Position numbers and translations under genes: made by a program
Origin: Hwanghaeella grinnelliae
GTDB taxonomy: Bacteria > Pseudomonadota > Alphaproteobacteria > UBA8366 > Aestuariispiraceae
NCBI RefSeq assembly: GCF_004005845.1
Contig: NZ_SADE01000004.1
Location: 186,001-250,000 of the forward strand
Direction of reading: 5' to 3'
DNA length: 64,000 bases
The notes under the pieces: model-generated
The model's input: the letters and a program-made list of their open reading frames with translations, nothing else
What the model was told of the DNA's origin: nothing
The model's database searches: none
In this document: in pieces, positions 56,306 to 64,000 of the stretch
Layout of the letters: every line of letters starts with the position of its first letter
Position numbering within the stretch: the first letter of the stretch is position 1

Positions 56306-58111
56306 TTAGTGGTTGTCGCGGGGCAGCCCGCGGGTTTGGCTGATCCGTTGATACTTCACGGCGTTTTCCAGAACCATCCCTGTTTCCAACTGACCTGTAT
56401 GGTCGCGGAAGATTTCCTGCCATGGTGTCTGGCTTTCAACCAGTTTCTGCTGGTAGGCGTCCTGCCGGCGCTGCATTTCCGCATCGTCGATCATCAGATC
56501 CAGCGTCCGCGTGTTCAGATCCAAACGGATCATGTCGCCTGTCTGCATCAGGGCCAATCCACCGCCGGCCGCTGATTCAGGAGAAATGTGGAGGATCGAG
56601 GGACTGCCGCTGGTGCCGCTCTGACGGCCGTCGCCAGCCACCGGCAGCTCTTCGATCCCGGCTTTGATCAGAGCATCTGGTGGCTGCATGTTCACGACTT
56701 CCGCCGAGCCGGGCCAGCCGAGGGGGCCGGTGCCGCGGATGAAAAGCATGCAGTTTTCGTCGATGTTCAACGAGGGATCATTGATCCTGTCGTGATAATC
56801 CTCGGACCCTTCGAAGACGATCGCGCGGGCATCCATGATGTTTTCCTTGCCGGGGCGGGAGAGATATTTCTTCCGGAATTCGGGCCCGATCACCGAAATT
56901 TTCATCACGGCGGTATCGAAGAAATTACCCCTCAATACGGCGTAACCCGCTTCCTTCATCATCGGTTTATCGAACGGGGTGATGATTTCGGTGTTGAAGT
57001 TTTCCGCGCTCGCGATGTTGTCGGCCACGGGTTTGCCGGTGACCGTCATCGCGCCGCCGTTCAGTTTTCCGTGCTCAAGCAGGTCCCGCATGACCGGGGG
57101 CACGCCGCCGGCCTTGTGGAAGGCCTCGCCCAGATACTTGCCGGCCGGCTGCATGTTCACCACCAATGGCACACCTTCGCCGTAGGTCTGCCAGTCGTCG
57201 ACCGTCAGTTCGACGCCCATATGACGGGCGATAGCGATCAGGTGCCAAACGCAGTTGGAACTTGCGCCCAGCGCGGTGACGATGCGGATCGCGTTTTCGA
57301 AGGCTTCCCGCGTCATGATATCGGACGGGCGCAAGTCTTCGTTCACCATTTCGACGATGCGCAGCCCGGTCTCATAGGCCATTTGTCCGCGTTCGCGATA
57401 GGGGGCCGGGATCATGGCGCAGCCGGGCAGGGACATGCCAAGCGCTTCGGCCATGGAGTTCATGGAGGACGCCGTGCCCATCGTGTTGCAGTGACCTACC
57501 GACGGCGCGCTCGCCGCTGCGATTTCCAGGAAGGTGTTCTCGTCGATCTTGCCGGCGGACATGTCCTTCCGGGCCTGCCAGATCGCGGTGCCCGAACCGA
57601 TCAATTCCTGGCCGCGATAATAGCCGTCCAGCATCGGCCCGCCACTCAAGACGATCGCGGGGATGTTCACCGTGGCGGCCGCCATCAAACAAGCCGGTGT
57701 GGTTTTGTCGCAACCGGTTGTGAGCACGACACCGTCGATCGGATAGCCGTAGAGAAGCTCGACCAGGCCGAGATAGGCGAGGTTCCTGTCCAAGGCCGCC
57801 GTCGGACGCTTGCCGGTTTCCTGGATTGGATGCATCGGAAACTCGAAACAGACGCCGCCGGCCGCCCGGATGGCTTCCCGCGTGCGTTTCGCCAGGTCCA
57901 GATGATGCCGGTTGCAGGGGCTCAAATCGCTGCCCGTTTGCGCGATGCCGATGATCGGCTTGCCGGACTGGATTTCTTCCCGGGTCAACCCGAAGTTCAA
58001 ATAGCGTTCCATGTAGAGTGCGGTCATACCGGGATTGTCGGGATTGTCCCACCATTCCTGGCTGCGCAGTTTTCTTGGGGCTCCGCTATAGGTTTTGTCG
58101 GTGCGCTCCAT
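56306..58111 (-). CDS. IlvD/Edd family sugar-acid dehydratase
   Basis: The 601 residues have the three conserved cysteines of the iron-sulfur dehydratases: Cys66 (SPCNRHH), Cys134 (TTGCDKTTPAC) and Cys208 (GHCNTMGTASSM), the pattern of [2Fe-2S] types. Length and the N-terminal LRSQEWWDNPDNPGMTALYMERY match the L-arabinonate/D-xylonate/D-galactonate dehydratase branch rather than IlvD itself. It should remove water from an aldonic acid to give a 2-keto-3-deoxy acid. A GGGAGG site precedes the start. It lies downstream of the TRAP genes, so it probably acts on the imported substrate. Confidence 0.92.
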   Translation of the reverse strand: MERTDKTYSGAPRKLRSQEWWDNPDNPGMTALYMERYLNFGLTREEIQSGKPIIGIAQTGSDLSPCNRHHLDLAKRTREAIRAAGGVCFEFPMHPIQETGKRPTAALDRNLAYLGLVELLYGYPIDGVVLTTGCDKTTPACLMAAATVNIPAIVLSGGPMLDGYYRGQELIGSGTAIWQARKDMSAGKIDENTFLEIAAASAPSVGHCNTMGTASSMNSMAEALGMSLPGCAMIPAPYRERGQMAYETGLRIVEMVNEDLRPSDIMTREAFENAIRIVTALGASSNCVWHLIAIARHMGVELTVDDWQTYGEGVPLVVNMQPAGKYLGEAFHKAGGVPPVMRDLLEHGKLNGGAMTVTGKPVADNIASAENFNTEIITPFDKPMMKEAGYAVLRGNFFDTAVMKISVIGPEFRKKYLSRPGKENIMDARAIVFEGSEDYHDRINDPSLNIDENCMLFIRGTGPLGWPGSAEVVNMQPPDALIKAGIEELPVAGDGRQSGTSGSPSILHISPESAAGGGLALMQTGDMIRLDLNTRTLDLMIDDAEMQRRQDAYQQKLVESQTPWQEIFRDHTGQLETGMVLENAVKYQRISQTRGLPRDNH

Positions 58112-58436
58112 GTCAATTTCCTCCCAAGGAATTTTTGTATGCCGTTTCAGATGCGTTAGTCGTCGTCAGTGAATGAACTGATCGACATAATCGGCCCCCA
58201 GTCCACCAGCCGAATAGTGTTTCCGAGATATGTCGATCTTCGTGAAGACGTCTTCATATCCGATATTCTCACCATCTTCGTCCACATAATACATGCTGCC
58301 TGTGATATTGAAGAAAGTGATCATTTCCTAGCAATGCCCGGGACCGATTCATTGCTTCGCTCCCCGGTCTATGTCGCCCGAACTGAAAAGGGCCGCCTTC
58401 TGCAGGCGGCCCTTTTCGTTTTCAACTGTTCTGCCG
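58112..58436. other. Spacer between dctM and the dehydratase gene
   Basis: These 325 bases hold the strong terminator at 58386-58416 and an AT-rich stretch (58150-58350) without a supported gene; a plus-strand reading frame there has no family features and ends inside dctM. The dehydratase needs its own promoter here if the terminator is efficient. Confidence 0.45.
58386..58421. terminator. Terminator after dctM
   Basis: AAAAGGGCCGCC at 58386-58397 and GGCGGCCCTTTT at 58405-58416 form a perfect 12-base stem with a seven-base loop and T runs on both strands. It lies about 20 bases after the dctM stop and would separate dctPQM from the dehydratase gene. Confidence 0.9.
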
Positions 58437-60035
58437 CTAATCCAGCAAGACGCTGGGTAGCCAAAGTGCGATCTCAGGGAAGATCACCACGGCGGCCAAG
58501 CCGATCAGCTGCAGGATAACGAATGGGATAATACCCGAATAGATGTCCTGCATCTTCACCTCCGGCGGTGACACGCCCTTCATATAGAAAAGTGCGAAAC
58601 CGAATGGAGGGGTCAGGAAGGATGTCTGCAGGTTGATCGCCACCAGAATGGCGTACCAGTAAATCATCTCCGCCTCGATATCGAGATGGAAGGCGCCCTC
58701 CATGCCCAGGTGACCAGCGAAAACCGGGGACATCGTCTTCACGACCGGTGAGAACACCGGCAGCACGATGAGGGTGATTTCCAGCCAATCGAAGAAGAAG
58801 CCCAGTATGAAGACCACGAACATCAGCAGGAACAACAGCGCCCATTCATGGAAGTCCAGGAAGTCGATGAATTCCAGGATCAGGTCTTCCCCATAGACGG
58901 CGCGGAAGATGAAGGAGAAGGTCGTCGCACCAACGAAGATGAAGAAGATCATCGCCGTCGTCATGGTGGTGCGGTTGACCACATCCGTCAGGACTTCCTT
59001 CGTCAGTGTGCTGTTGAATGCCGCCAGCACGATCGACCCGAAGGCGCCGACACCGGCCGCTTCCGTCGGGGTCGCCCAGCCGCCCAGGATGGAACCCAGG
59101 ACCAGAGTGACTAGGAAGATCGGCGGAATGAACCCCTTCAGGACCGAGCCGAAAAGGGAGTCGCCTTCGCGGCGGCCCATGATCATGGAGATCGCGAAGA
59201 TCAGCAGAAAGGCCGTGAGCCCGATGTTCAGATGTTCGTCCAAAGCTGTATAGGACAGCGCCACCGCGGCAACGATGAGACCAACGGTGATCATCAAATA
59301 GCGGCGAACGCGGGACATGTCGGACGGCTTCAACTGGATCATGTCTTCCGGGATTGGCGGGGCCACTTCCGGCTTAACGCGGGACAGAACGGAAATGTAC
59401 AGGAAGTACAAGGCCGACAGCAGCAGGCCCGGCAGCAACGCGCCGACGAACAGGTTTCCGACCGACACCGACAACAGGCTGGCCATGATGACCAACATGA
59501 TCGACGGCGGGATCAGGATGCCGAGCGTCGCCGAAGAGGCGATGGTGCCTGTGGCGAGGGCCTTGCTGTAGTTCTGCTGCAGCATGGTCGGCAGCGCCAA
59601 CAGGGTCATCATGACGACGGAAGCACCGATGATGCCGGTGGTTGCCGCCATGATTGTGCCCATAACGGTGACGGAAAGTGCCAACCCACCCGGAACACGG
59701 CGTAACAGGACCTGCAGAATATGCAGCAGGTCGGCCGCGACACGGGAGCGCTCCAGCATCGTTCCCATGAAGATGAAACAGGGGATGGCCACAAGGACCG
59801 GGTTTTGGACCGCGCCTGATGCCCCGTCACCGCCCCAGATACGTGTCAGGATGATGAAGAATGCATTGAAATGCATGTAGCCGAACTCGATCGCGAGCAG
59901 GCCGAAGATGAAGGCAACACCACCCAAGGCGAAGGCGACCGGCAGACCCGAGAAGAGCGACAACGCCAAACCCAGGAACATGTAAGCACCGAGGAATTCC
60001 TCGAAATGCTCAAAAATAGCGTGAAAAATTTCCAT
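58437..60035 (-). CDS. dctM: TRAP transporter large permease subunit
   Basis: A 532-residue membrane protein with about 13 helices. SLFSGLPVAFALGGVAFIFG at the start, IPCFIFMGTMLERSRVAADLL, IGASVVMMTLLALPTML and GILIPPSIMLVIMASL are the DctM family signatures. The length and the GFFFDWLEITLIVLPVF and NLQTSFLTPPFGFALFYMKGV segments match the mannitol/chloroaromatic type of large subunit. It uses the sodium gradient to import the solute delivered by DctP. It starts nine bases after dctQ. Confidence 0.94.
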   Translation of the reverse strand: MEIFHAIFEHFEEFLGAYMFLGLALSLFSGLPVAFALGGVAFIFGLLAIEFGYMHFNAFFIILTRIWGGDGASGAVQNPVLVAIPCFIFMGTMLERSRVAADLLHILQVLLRRVPGGLALSVTVMGTIMAATTGIIGASVVMMTLLALPTMLQQNYSKALATGTIASSATLGILIPPSIMLVIMASLLSVSVGNLFVGALLPGLLLSALYFLYISVLSRVKPEVAPPIPEDMIQLKPSDMSRVRRYLMITVGLIVAAVALSYTALDEHLNIGLTAFLLIFAISMIMGRREGDSLFGSVLKGFIPPIFLVTLVLGSILGGWATPTEAAGVGAFGSIVLAAFNSTLTKEVLTDVVNRTTMTTAMIFFIFVGATTFSFIFRAVYGEDLILEFIDFLDFHEWALLFLLMFVVFILGFFFDWLEITLIVLPVFSPVVKTMSPVFAGHLGMEGAFHLDIEAEMIYWYAILVAINLQTSFLTPPFGFALFYMKGVSPPEVKMQDIYSGIIPFVILQLIGLAAVVIFPEIALWLPSVLLD

Positions 60036-60044
60036 CGGGGCCCC

Positions 60045-60707
60045 CTACGCGAACGGCTTGGTATGCGATGTTTCTTCGGGCAGCGAATGGCCTTGATGCC
60101 CTTCGTGGTCGTCGTCAATCGCAAAGATTTGTAAGTCGTCGCGTGCTTGCCGGTGCATTTCCGGCCCGCCCCAAAGATAGGCGCAAAGACGGATCATTGT
60201 GGTAAGAACAGCGAGAAACGCCAGCGTGAACCCGTAAATCGTGAAGGACTTCACGATCCACCGGACGGGAATGCCGGTCAGCGATTCCGATCCTTCACCT
60301 TGCGTGTAGGACGCATGGACGAAGATCCAAGCGTAGTAGAGAACGGTGAGAAGGTAGGGAACGGCGAAGACCAGCAATCCGAAAAGCTCGACCTTGGCCT
60401 GGCTCCGTGCCGTCAGTTTTTCCCGGAAAATATCCACGCGAACGTGGGCGTTCACCAGATATCCGAACCCGAAGGACAACAGCAGAAGAACACCGTGTAG
60501 GTGCCATTCCAGATCCTGCAATTTGATCGGCTCGATCAACCAGTACCAGCTTAGTTCCGACATGCCGATCCGCAGAAAGTCGATCTTTCGCGTAACGACG
60601 TCGAACATGATGATGGCGATCAGCGGCAGAATGAGCCAACCACCTGCCATTCCAATTCGACGTGGCAGCACGTCGATGTAGTTGGCCATCTTGAGAATGA
60701 TGCTCAT
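60045..60707 (-). CDS. dctQ: TRAP transporter small permease subunit
   Basis: A 220-residue protein with four helices (about 18-38, 70-92, 108-130, 150-172), the DctQ layout. FDVVTRKIDFLRIGMSELSWYWLIEP and SFGFGYLVNAHVRVDIFREKL carry the family's conserved E-x-x-W and H-V-R-V-D elements. It pairs with DctM. It follows dctP after 182 bases, with a stem-loop between. Confidence 0.92.
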   Translation of the reverse strand: MSIILKMANYIDVLPRRIGMAGGWLILPLIAIIMFDVVTRKIDFLRIGMSELSWYWLIEPIKLQDLEWHLHGVLLLLSFGFGYLVNAHVRVDIFREKLTARSQAKVELFGLLVFAVPYLLTVLYYAWIFVHASYTQGEGSESLTGIPVRWIVKSFTIYGFTLAFLAVLTTMIRLCAYLWGGPEMHRQARDDLQIFAIDDDHEGHQGHSLPEETSHTKPFA

Positions 60708-60827
60708 GACGTTCCGTATCTTTCAACTCCGCGCGGCCACGCTGCGAAAGGTCTTCGGCGGATGCGCGCGTTTGTAACTGACTAGGCCCTGCGGTGTGGC
60801 GCGGACCGTACAACTGAATGTGCTGAT

Positions 60828-60872
60828 AAGAAATGGGGGTCGGTAGGGCATTCCGACCGACCCCGCATTCTT
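60828..60872 (-). terminator. Stem-loop between dctP and dctQ
   Basis: GGGGTCGGT at 60836-60844 pairs with ACCGACCCC at 60856-60864, and the stem extends through AT pairs to about 60828/60872 with two bulges. On the minus strand it starts about 20 bases after the dctP stop and ends in ATTTCTTATC, a moderate terminator. It should favour dctP mRNA over dctQM. Confidence 0.75.
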
Positions 60873-60889
60873 ACGACGACCTACCTAGC

Positions 60890-61942
60890 TTAGAGGTAGC
60901 CCATGTCCTTCCAGATCTTGAAGTTGTCGCGGAACGTGGAGATCGATTCCCAGACCTTCTTCGAGTCGGGGTTCGTCGCCAGTTCTTCGGCCAGGACTTC
61001 TTCCCAAGCCGCTTCAAACTGATCCAGGATTTCTTTCGGCCAACGATGGTTGGTCACGCCGGCTGCGACGTTGTCCTTCATGGCCTGGAACTGGGATGCT
61101 TCGCCTTCGGCGATCATCTCAGCGATCTGCGCATCGCAGGACGTGTTCAGCATCGCCCGTTGTGCGTCCGTCAAATCGTTCCACGCGTCCATGTTGACCA
61201 GCAATTCGTTAGACGTGGACTGCTGATGCCAACCCGGGAAGTAGTTGTGCTTCGCGATTTGGTTCAGACCCAGCGTCCGGTCGATCGCGGGCATGGAGAA
61301 TTCGGTCGCGTCGATCGTACCGCGCTCAAGAGCCGGGTAGATGTCAGCGGCAGCCAACTGCTGCGTGGAAACGCCGAATTTCTGCATGACCTTCGCGCCG
61401 ACGCCGAAGAAGCGCATTTTCAGGCCCTTCAACTGGTCGAGACTGTCGATCGGCTCACGGAACCAACCGGAGGTTTCCGGAGGAATCATACCGCAAAGCA
61501 CGAACTTGATGTTGTCGCGCGCATAGACTTCTTCGGCCAGCTCGTTACCGCCGCCATACTTGAACCAAGCCACGAATTCAGGCGCGGCCGGGCCGAACGG
61601 CCAGGTCGAGAAGAATGCGTAGACGGAGTTCTTACCCTGGTTCGCACCGGAGGTGCCCCAGGCGGCTTGGAAAGAGCCTTGGGATACCGGATCGAAATAG
61701 GCGTAGCCGCCGACAAGTGCGCCCGGCTCTTCGACCTTAATGGCGAAGTCGCCGTCGGACATGGCGTCGACAGCCGCAGCAACGCGGCGTGACGGCGGTC
61801 CGATAACGGCAACCGTCGACGCGAAGGCCGCATGCATTTTCCAACGGGTTTTCGCGTCAGCCGGGTCGGACGCCGCCGTCAGTGACATTGCACCGACGAG
61901 TCCAGCCATAGCTGCAGATTTCAAAAGATTCGTAAACTTCAT
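60890..61942 (-). CDS. dctP: TRAP transporter substrate-binding protein
   Basis: The start at 61942 has a GGGAGG site and gives 350 residues with a signal peptide MKFTNLLKSAAMAGLVGAMS, cleavage likely after ADA near 31. MRFFGVGAKVMQKFGVSTQQL and IDATEFSMPAIDR contain the conserved Arg and the acidic/aromatic ligand region of the mannitol/chloroaromatic type of DctP, and HNYFPGWHQQSTSNELLVNM is typical of that group. It binds an organic acid, possibly an aldonate given the dehydratase downstream. Confidence 0.93.
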   Translation of the reverse strand: MKFTNLLKSAAMAGLVGAMSLTAASDPADAKTRWKMHAAFASTVAVIGPPSRRVAAAVDAMSDGDFAIKVEEPGALVGGYAYFDPVSQGSFQAAWGTSGANQGKNSVYAFFSTWPFGPAAPEFVAWFKYGGGNELAEEVYARDNIKFVLCGMIPPETSGWFREPIDSLDQLKGLKMRFFGVGAKVMQKFGVSTQQLAAADIYPALERGTIDATEFSMPAIDRTLGLNQIAKHNYFPGWHQQSTSNELLVNMDAWNDLTDAQRAMLNTSCDAQIAEMIAEGEASQFQAMKDNVAAGVTNHRWPKEILDQFEAAWEEVLAEELATNPDSKKVWESISTFRDNFKIWKDMGYL

Positions 61943-62420
61943 CCGTAACCTCCCAGTTCCGGGCCGGCCCCCACTATTGTGGACACCGGCATTTTTGATG
62001 AATGCCACGGCGATGCTCAAAACCGCGACGATATGGTTGAGGAACCCAGCCCCTTCTGTCGGGGGCTTGTGACGGCGCCGATCAAATCCTTACAGTCAGA
62101 TTAGACCGATGCAAGAACATTAACCGGTATGCCCGTTCCACGGACGCAATATTGCGTAAGGTGCCCGGCAAACGCCAGAAAAAATTGGTATTACCTATTA
62201 GCGAGTTGACGTGCTTAAGTGGTAGTTGCCCCCGCGGCCCGTGCCTGGCACTGGGTTGGGGGTGCTAGCCTTATCCTTTGGAATCAGCCTCTTGATACGC
62301 ATAGCCTCGGATCTATTGTTAGAATTCAAGGCGATGCTCAGGCGTCGAATCCAATACGAACTACACTAAAATTCCGGACTTTTTCAGGCCGTGAAATCGC
62401 CAATTGTCGAGGGAGGTGAC
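61943..62420. promoter_or_regulatory. Divergent spacer between dctP and the MDR gene
   Basis: In these 478 bases there is no supported gene. It contains a perfect 14-base palindrome, ACGCAATATTGCGT at 62144-62157, and a small AGCCCC/GGGGCT hairpin at 62048-62067. The palindrome is a fair operator candidate for the sugar-acid regulator, which is not in the window. A TTGACG at 62205-62210 lacks a -10 partner. Confidence 0.45.
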
Positions 62421-63404
62421 ATGAAACAGGCTAAATTGATCGCGATTGGAGATCCTGCAAGCTCGGTGCGCTGCGAAGAGGTTCCCGCGTTGGGTGAGGC
62501 CGGCGAAGGACAGGTTGTGGTGGACGTGGCGGCTGGCCCGATCAACCCGGCCGAAGTGCTAATCATGAAGGGGGAGTATGCCGCTACCCCCGATTTGCCG
62601 GCCCCCCTCGGCATTGAAGGGGCGGGGACCGTATCGGCGGTCGGGCCGGGCGTATCTGGGCTGGCCGTCGGGGACAAGGTGATGCTTATGCCCCGCGCCA
62701 ATTGGGTTCAGCAGGCGCTTGTGTCCGCCGGGGAGGTCATCAAGCTTCCTGACGGAATCGACCTTCAGCAGGCGGCGATGCTGAAGGTGAATCCGGCAAC
62801 GGCATTCCTGATGTTAACGACCTATGTGGATCTTGCCCCGGGCGATTGGGTCGCCCAGAACTCTGCAAATTCGGCCGTGGGCACGTCCCTGATCAAAATC
62901 GCGAAACAGCGCGGCTTGAAAACGGTCAATATCGTCCGGCGCGAGGAGGCTGCGGCCTATTGCCGGGAAATTGGCGGCGATGTCGTCGTGGTGGATGGTG
63001 ACGATGTTGCGGCAAGGGTTGCCGAAGCAACCGGCGGCGCGCCGATCAAACTGGGAATCGACGCGGTAGCCGGGGAAGCGGTCATTCGTTTGGCATCCTG
63101 CCTGGCCGATGGGGGAACAGTCGTGAATTACGGCATGCTGTCGGGAAAGCCCTGCATGTTGACCACCGACCAAACCGTATTCCAATCCAAGTCATTGACC
63201 GGCTTCTGGCTGGCGAAAGTTCTTGGCGGAATGGACAAGGCCGGCAAGGACGCGTTGTACGGGGAACTGACGCCACTGGTCATGGACGGGACAATCTCTG
63301 TGCCGGTTGAGGCGACCTACCCGATCGACCGTGTCCAGGATGCCGTCGCCCATGCCTGCCGCGAAGGCCGCAGCGGGAAGGTCCTGGTTCTGCCCAACGG
63401 GTGA
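62421..63404 (+). CDS. Zinc-independent MDR reductase, trans-2-enoyl reductase (MECR)-like
   Basis: A 327-residue medium-chain dehydrogenase/reductase starting after GGGAGG. The GroES-like part has INPAEVLIMKGEYAATPDLP and GIEGAGTVSAVGPGV; the Rossmann part ANSAVGTSLIKIAKQRGLKT. The zinc-ligand cysteines of alcohol dehydrogenases are lacking. N-P-A-T-A-F-L-M-L and the VNYGMLSGKP loop resemble mitochondrial 2-enoyl thioester reductase (Etr1/MECR) and crotonyl-CoA reductase relatives, suggesting NADPH-dependent reduction of an enoyl group. Confidence 0.85.
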   Translation: MKQAKLIAIGDPASSVRCEEVPALGEAGEGQVVVDVAAGPINPAEVLIMKGEYAATPDLPAPLGIEGAGTVSAVGPGVSGLAVGDKVMLMPRANWVQQALVSAGEVIKLPDGIDLQQAAMLKVNPATAFLMLTTYVDLAPGDWVAQNSANSAVGTSLIKIAKQRGLKTVNIVRREEAAAYCREIGGDVVVVDGDDVAARVAEATGGAPIKLGIDAVAGEAVIRLASCLADGGTVVNYGMLSGKPCMLTTDQTVFQSKSLTGFWLAKVLGGMDKAGKDALYGELTPLVMDGTISVPVEATYPIDRVQDAVAHACREGRSGKVLVLPNG

Positions 63405-63448
63405 CGGGTCGGATAGAAGAATCGATTTGCTTGTATGGGGTGGCGCAT

Positions 63449-63781
63449 ATGACCGATAAATTCACGACATACAGCGCATTCTGGCCCTACTACCTGCGGG
63501 AACATGGCCGACCGGCCACACGGGCGCTGCATTTTGCGGGAACGGCCTGCGGCTTGGGCCTATTGATCGCTGCCGGTGTAACAGGACAGGCTTGGCTTGT
63601 CCTGCCGGCTGTGGTTTCCGGCTATGCCTTTGCGTGGCTCGCCCATCTGCTGATCGAAAAGAATAGGCCGGCGACCTTCACCTATCCGCTTTGGTCGCTG
63701 ATCAGCGATTTCAGAATGTTCTTTCTGTGGCTGGCCGGGCGGCTTGGCCCAGAATTGCGCAAGGCCGGCGTCGAGGGTTAG
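63449..63781 (+). CDS. DUF962 (Mpo1-like) membrane protein
   Basis: A 110-residue protein with three hydrophobic segments. FWPYYLREHGRPATRALHFAG and AHLLIEKNRPATFTYPLWSL are the DUF962 motifs, with the histidines that in yeast Mpo1 bind iron for alpha-oxidation of 2-hydroxy fatty acids. Bacterial function is inferred only. The ATG at 63449 follows GGGGTGG. Confidence 0.88.
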   Translation: MTDKFTTYSAFWPYYLREHGRPATRALHFAGTACGLGLLIAAGVTGQAWLVLPAVVSGYAFAWLAHLLIEKNRPATFTYPLWSLISDFRMFFLWLAGRLGPELRKAGVEG

Positions 63782-63784
63782 GGG

Positions 63785-64000
63785 CTAGCGCGGCTCCAGG
63801 CGCAGGATCCGCCCGTCATAGTCGTCGGTCAGAAGATAAATCATACCGTCCGGACCTTGCCGGACATCTCGGACGCGATCGTCCAGGCCTTCCAACAGCC
63901 GTTCTTCCGCCGTGATACGGGTACCGTCCATGTCGAGTCGGACCAGCAGTCCGAATTTTAACGATCCGACGAACAGGTCGCCTCGCCATTGGGGAAAGAC
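63785..64000 (-). CDS. PQQ-dependent sugar dehydrogenase, C-terminal fragment
   Basis: The minus strand reads 71 residues to a TAG at 63787-63785, open at the window edge. WRGDLFVGSLKFGLLVRLDM, DDRVRDVRQGPDGMIYLLTD and the DGRILRLEP end are the last blades of the soluble aldose/glucose-sorbosone dehydrogenase propeller (YliI type). Only the C-terminus is seen, so cofactor binding cannot be checked. It converges on the DUF962 gene with three bases between the stops. Confidence 0.85.
   Translation of the reverse strand, partial: VFPQWRGDLFVGSLKFGLLVRLDMDGTRITAEERLLEGLDDRVRDVRQGPDGMIYLLTDDYDGRILRLEPR

Noticed and set aside
58169-58519. Plus-strand frame between the dehydratase gene and dctM
   Set aside because: It reads through the strong terminator at 58386-58416 and into dctM antisense; no family features.
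62246-62262. TGGCAC followed by TTGG considered as a sigma-54 promoter
   Set aside because: The -12 element has GG instead of the required GC, and the rest of the region gives no support.

Overview
The window is a chromosomal segment of an alphaproteobacterium, most likely a marine or free-living member of the Rhodospirillales in the broad sense. The evidence is the GC-rich DNA (roughly 60% by eye), the conserved blocks tkt-gap, zapA-6S RNA-5-FTHF ligase, ruvCAB-ybgC-tolQRAB-pal-cpoB-tilS-ftsH and glmM, an Aap-type amino acid ABC transporter, TRAP and TAXI uptake proteins, and a DUF1127 gene beside a MocR regulator. No rRNA, tRNA, CRISPR array, prophage or insertion sequence was seen. Most of the window is ordinary core genome; the accessory interest is in the second half.

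Layout. 1-5.1 kb: a partial VOC protein, an SDR oxidoreductase, a class II glutamine amidotransferase, and gap and tkt on the minus strand. 5.4-9 kb: a coiled-coil protein, zapA, a 6S RNA with its own -10 box and terminator, 5-formyl-THF cyclo-ligase, a YmdB-type phosphodiesterase and yebC. 9-21.3 kb: ruvCAB, ybgC, tolQRAB, pal, cpoB, tilS and ftsH, all on the plus strand with several ATGA/TGATG overlaps. 21.3-24.5 kb: a GT-C membrane glycosyltransferase and an internally deleted GT2 glycosyltransferase lie on the minus strand where folP often sits between ftsH and glmM. 24.5-34 kb: a PAS-GGDEF cyclase, a MocR regulator with its divergent DUF1127 gene, then a run of threonine dehydratase, group II decarboxylase, PhzF isomerase and two GNAT/DNA-repair genes, followed by an ArsR regulator with a NIPSNAP/ABM pair. 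34-38.8 kb: cysQ, a methyltransferase, a complete AmmeMemoRadiSam system (MEMO-AMMECR1 fusion with a divergent radical SAM gene) and a PilZ protein. 39-44.4 kb: a PhyH dioxygenase, nrdB and nrdA with two NrdR boxes and two perfect DnaA boxes upstream, and an SRAP protein. 44.4-51.5 kb: a TAXI binding protein, ketopantoate reductase and the aapJQMP operon. 51.9-62 kb: a hypothetical protein and a sugar-acid cluster made of two convergent arms: DenD-like dehydrogenase, PRISE-like reductase and PfkB kinase on the plus strand; TRAP dctPQM, IlvD/Edd dehydratase and GNAT on the minus strand. 62-64 kb: an enoyl reductase-like MDR protein, a DUF962 protein and the C-terminal end of a PQQ-type sugar dehydrogenase.

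How the genes work together. The tol-pal block makes the envelope-constriction machine, with ybgC and cpoB as its usual partners. The TRAP and Aap transporters bring in sugar acids and L-amino acids. The dehydratase, dehydrogenase and kinase form a plausible catabolic route for the TRAP substrate. The nrd promoter appears to combine NrdR and DnaA control. The least understood part is the AmmeMemoRadiSam pair, a widely conserved but biochemically unresolved system.
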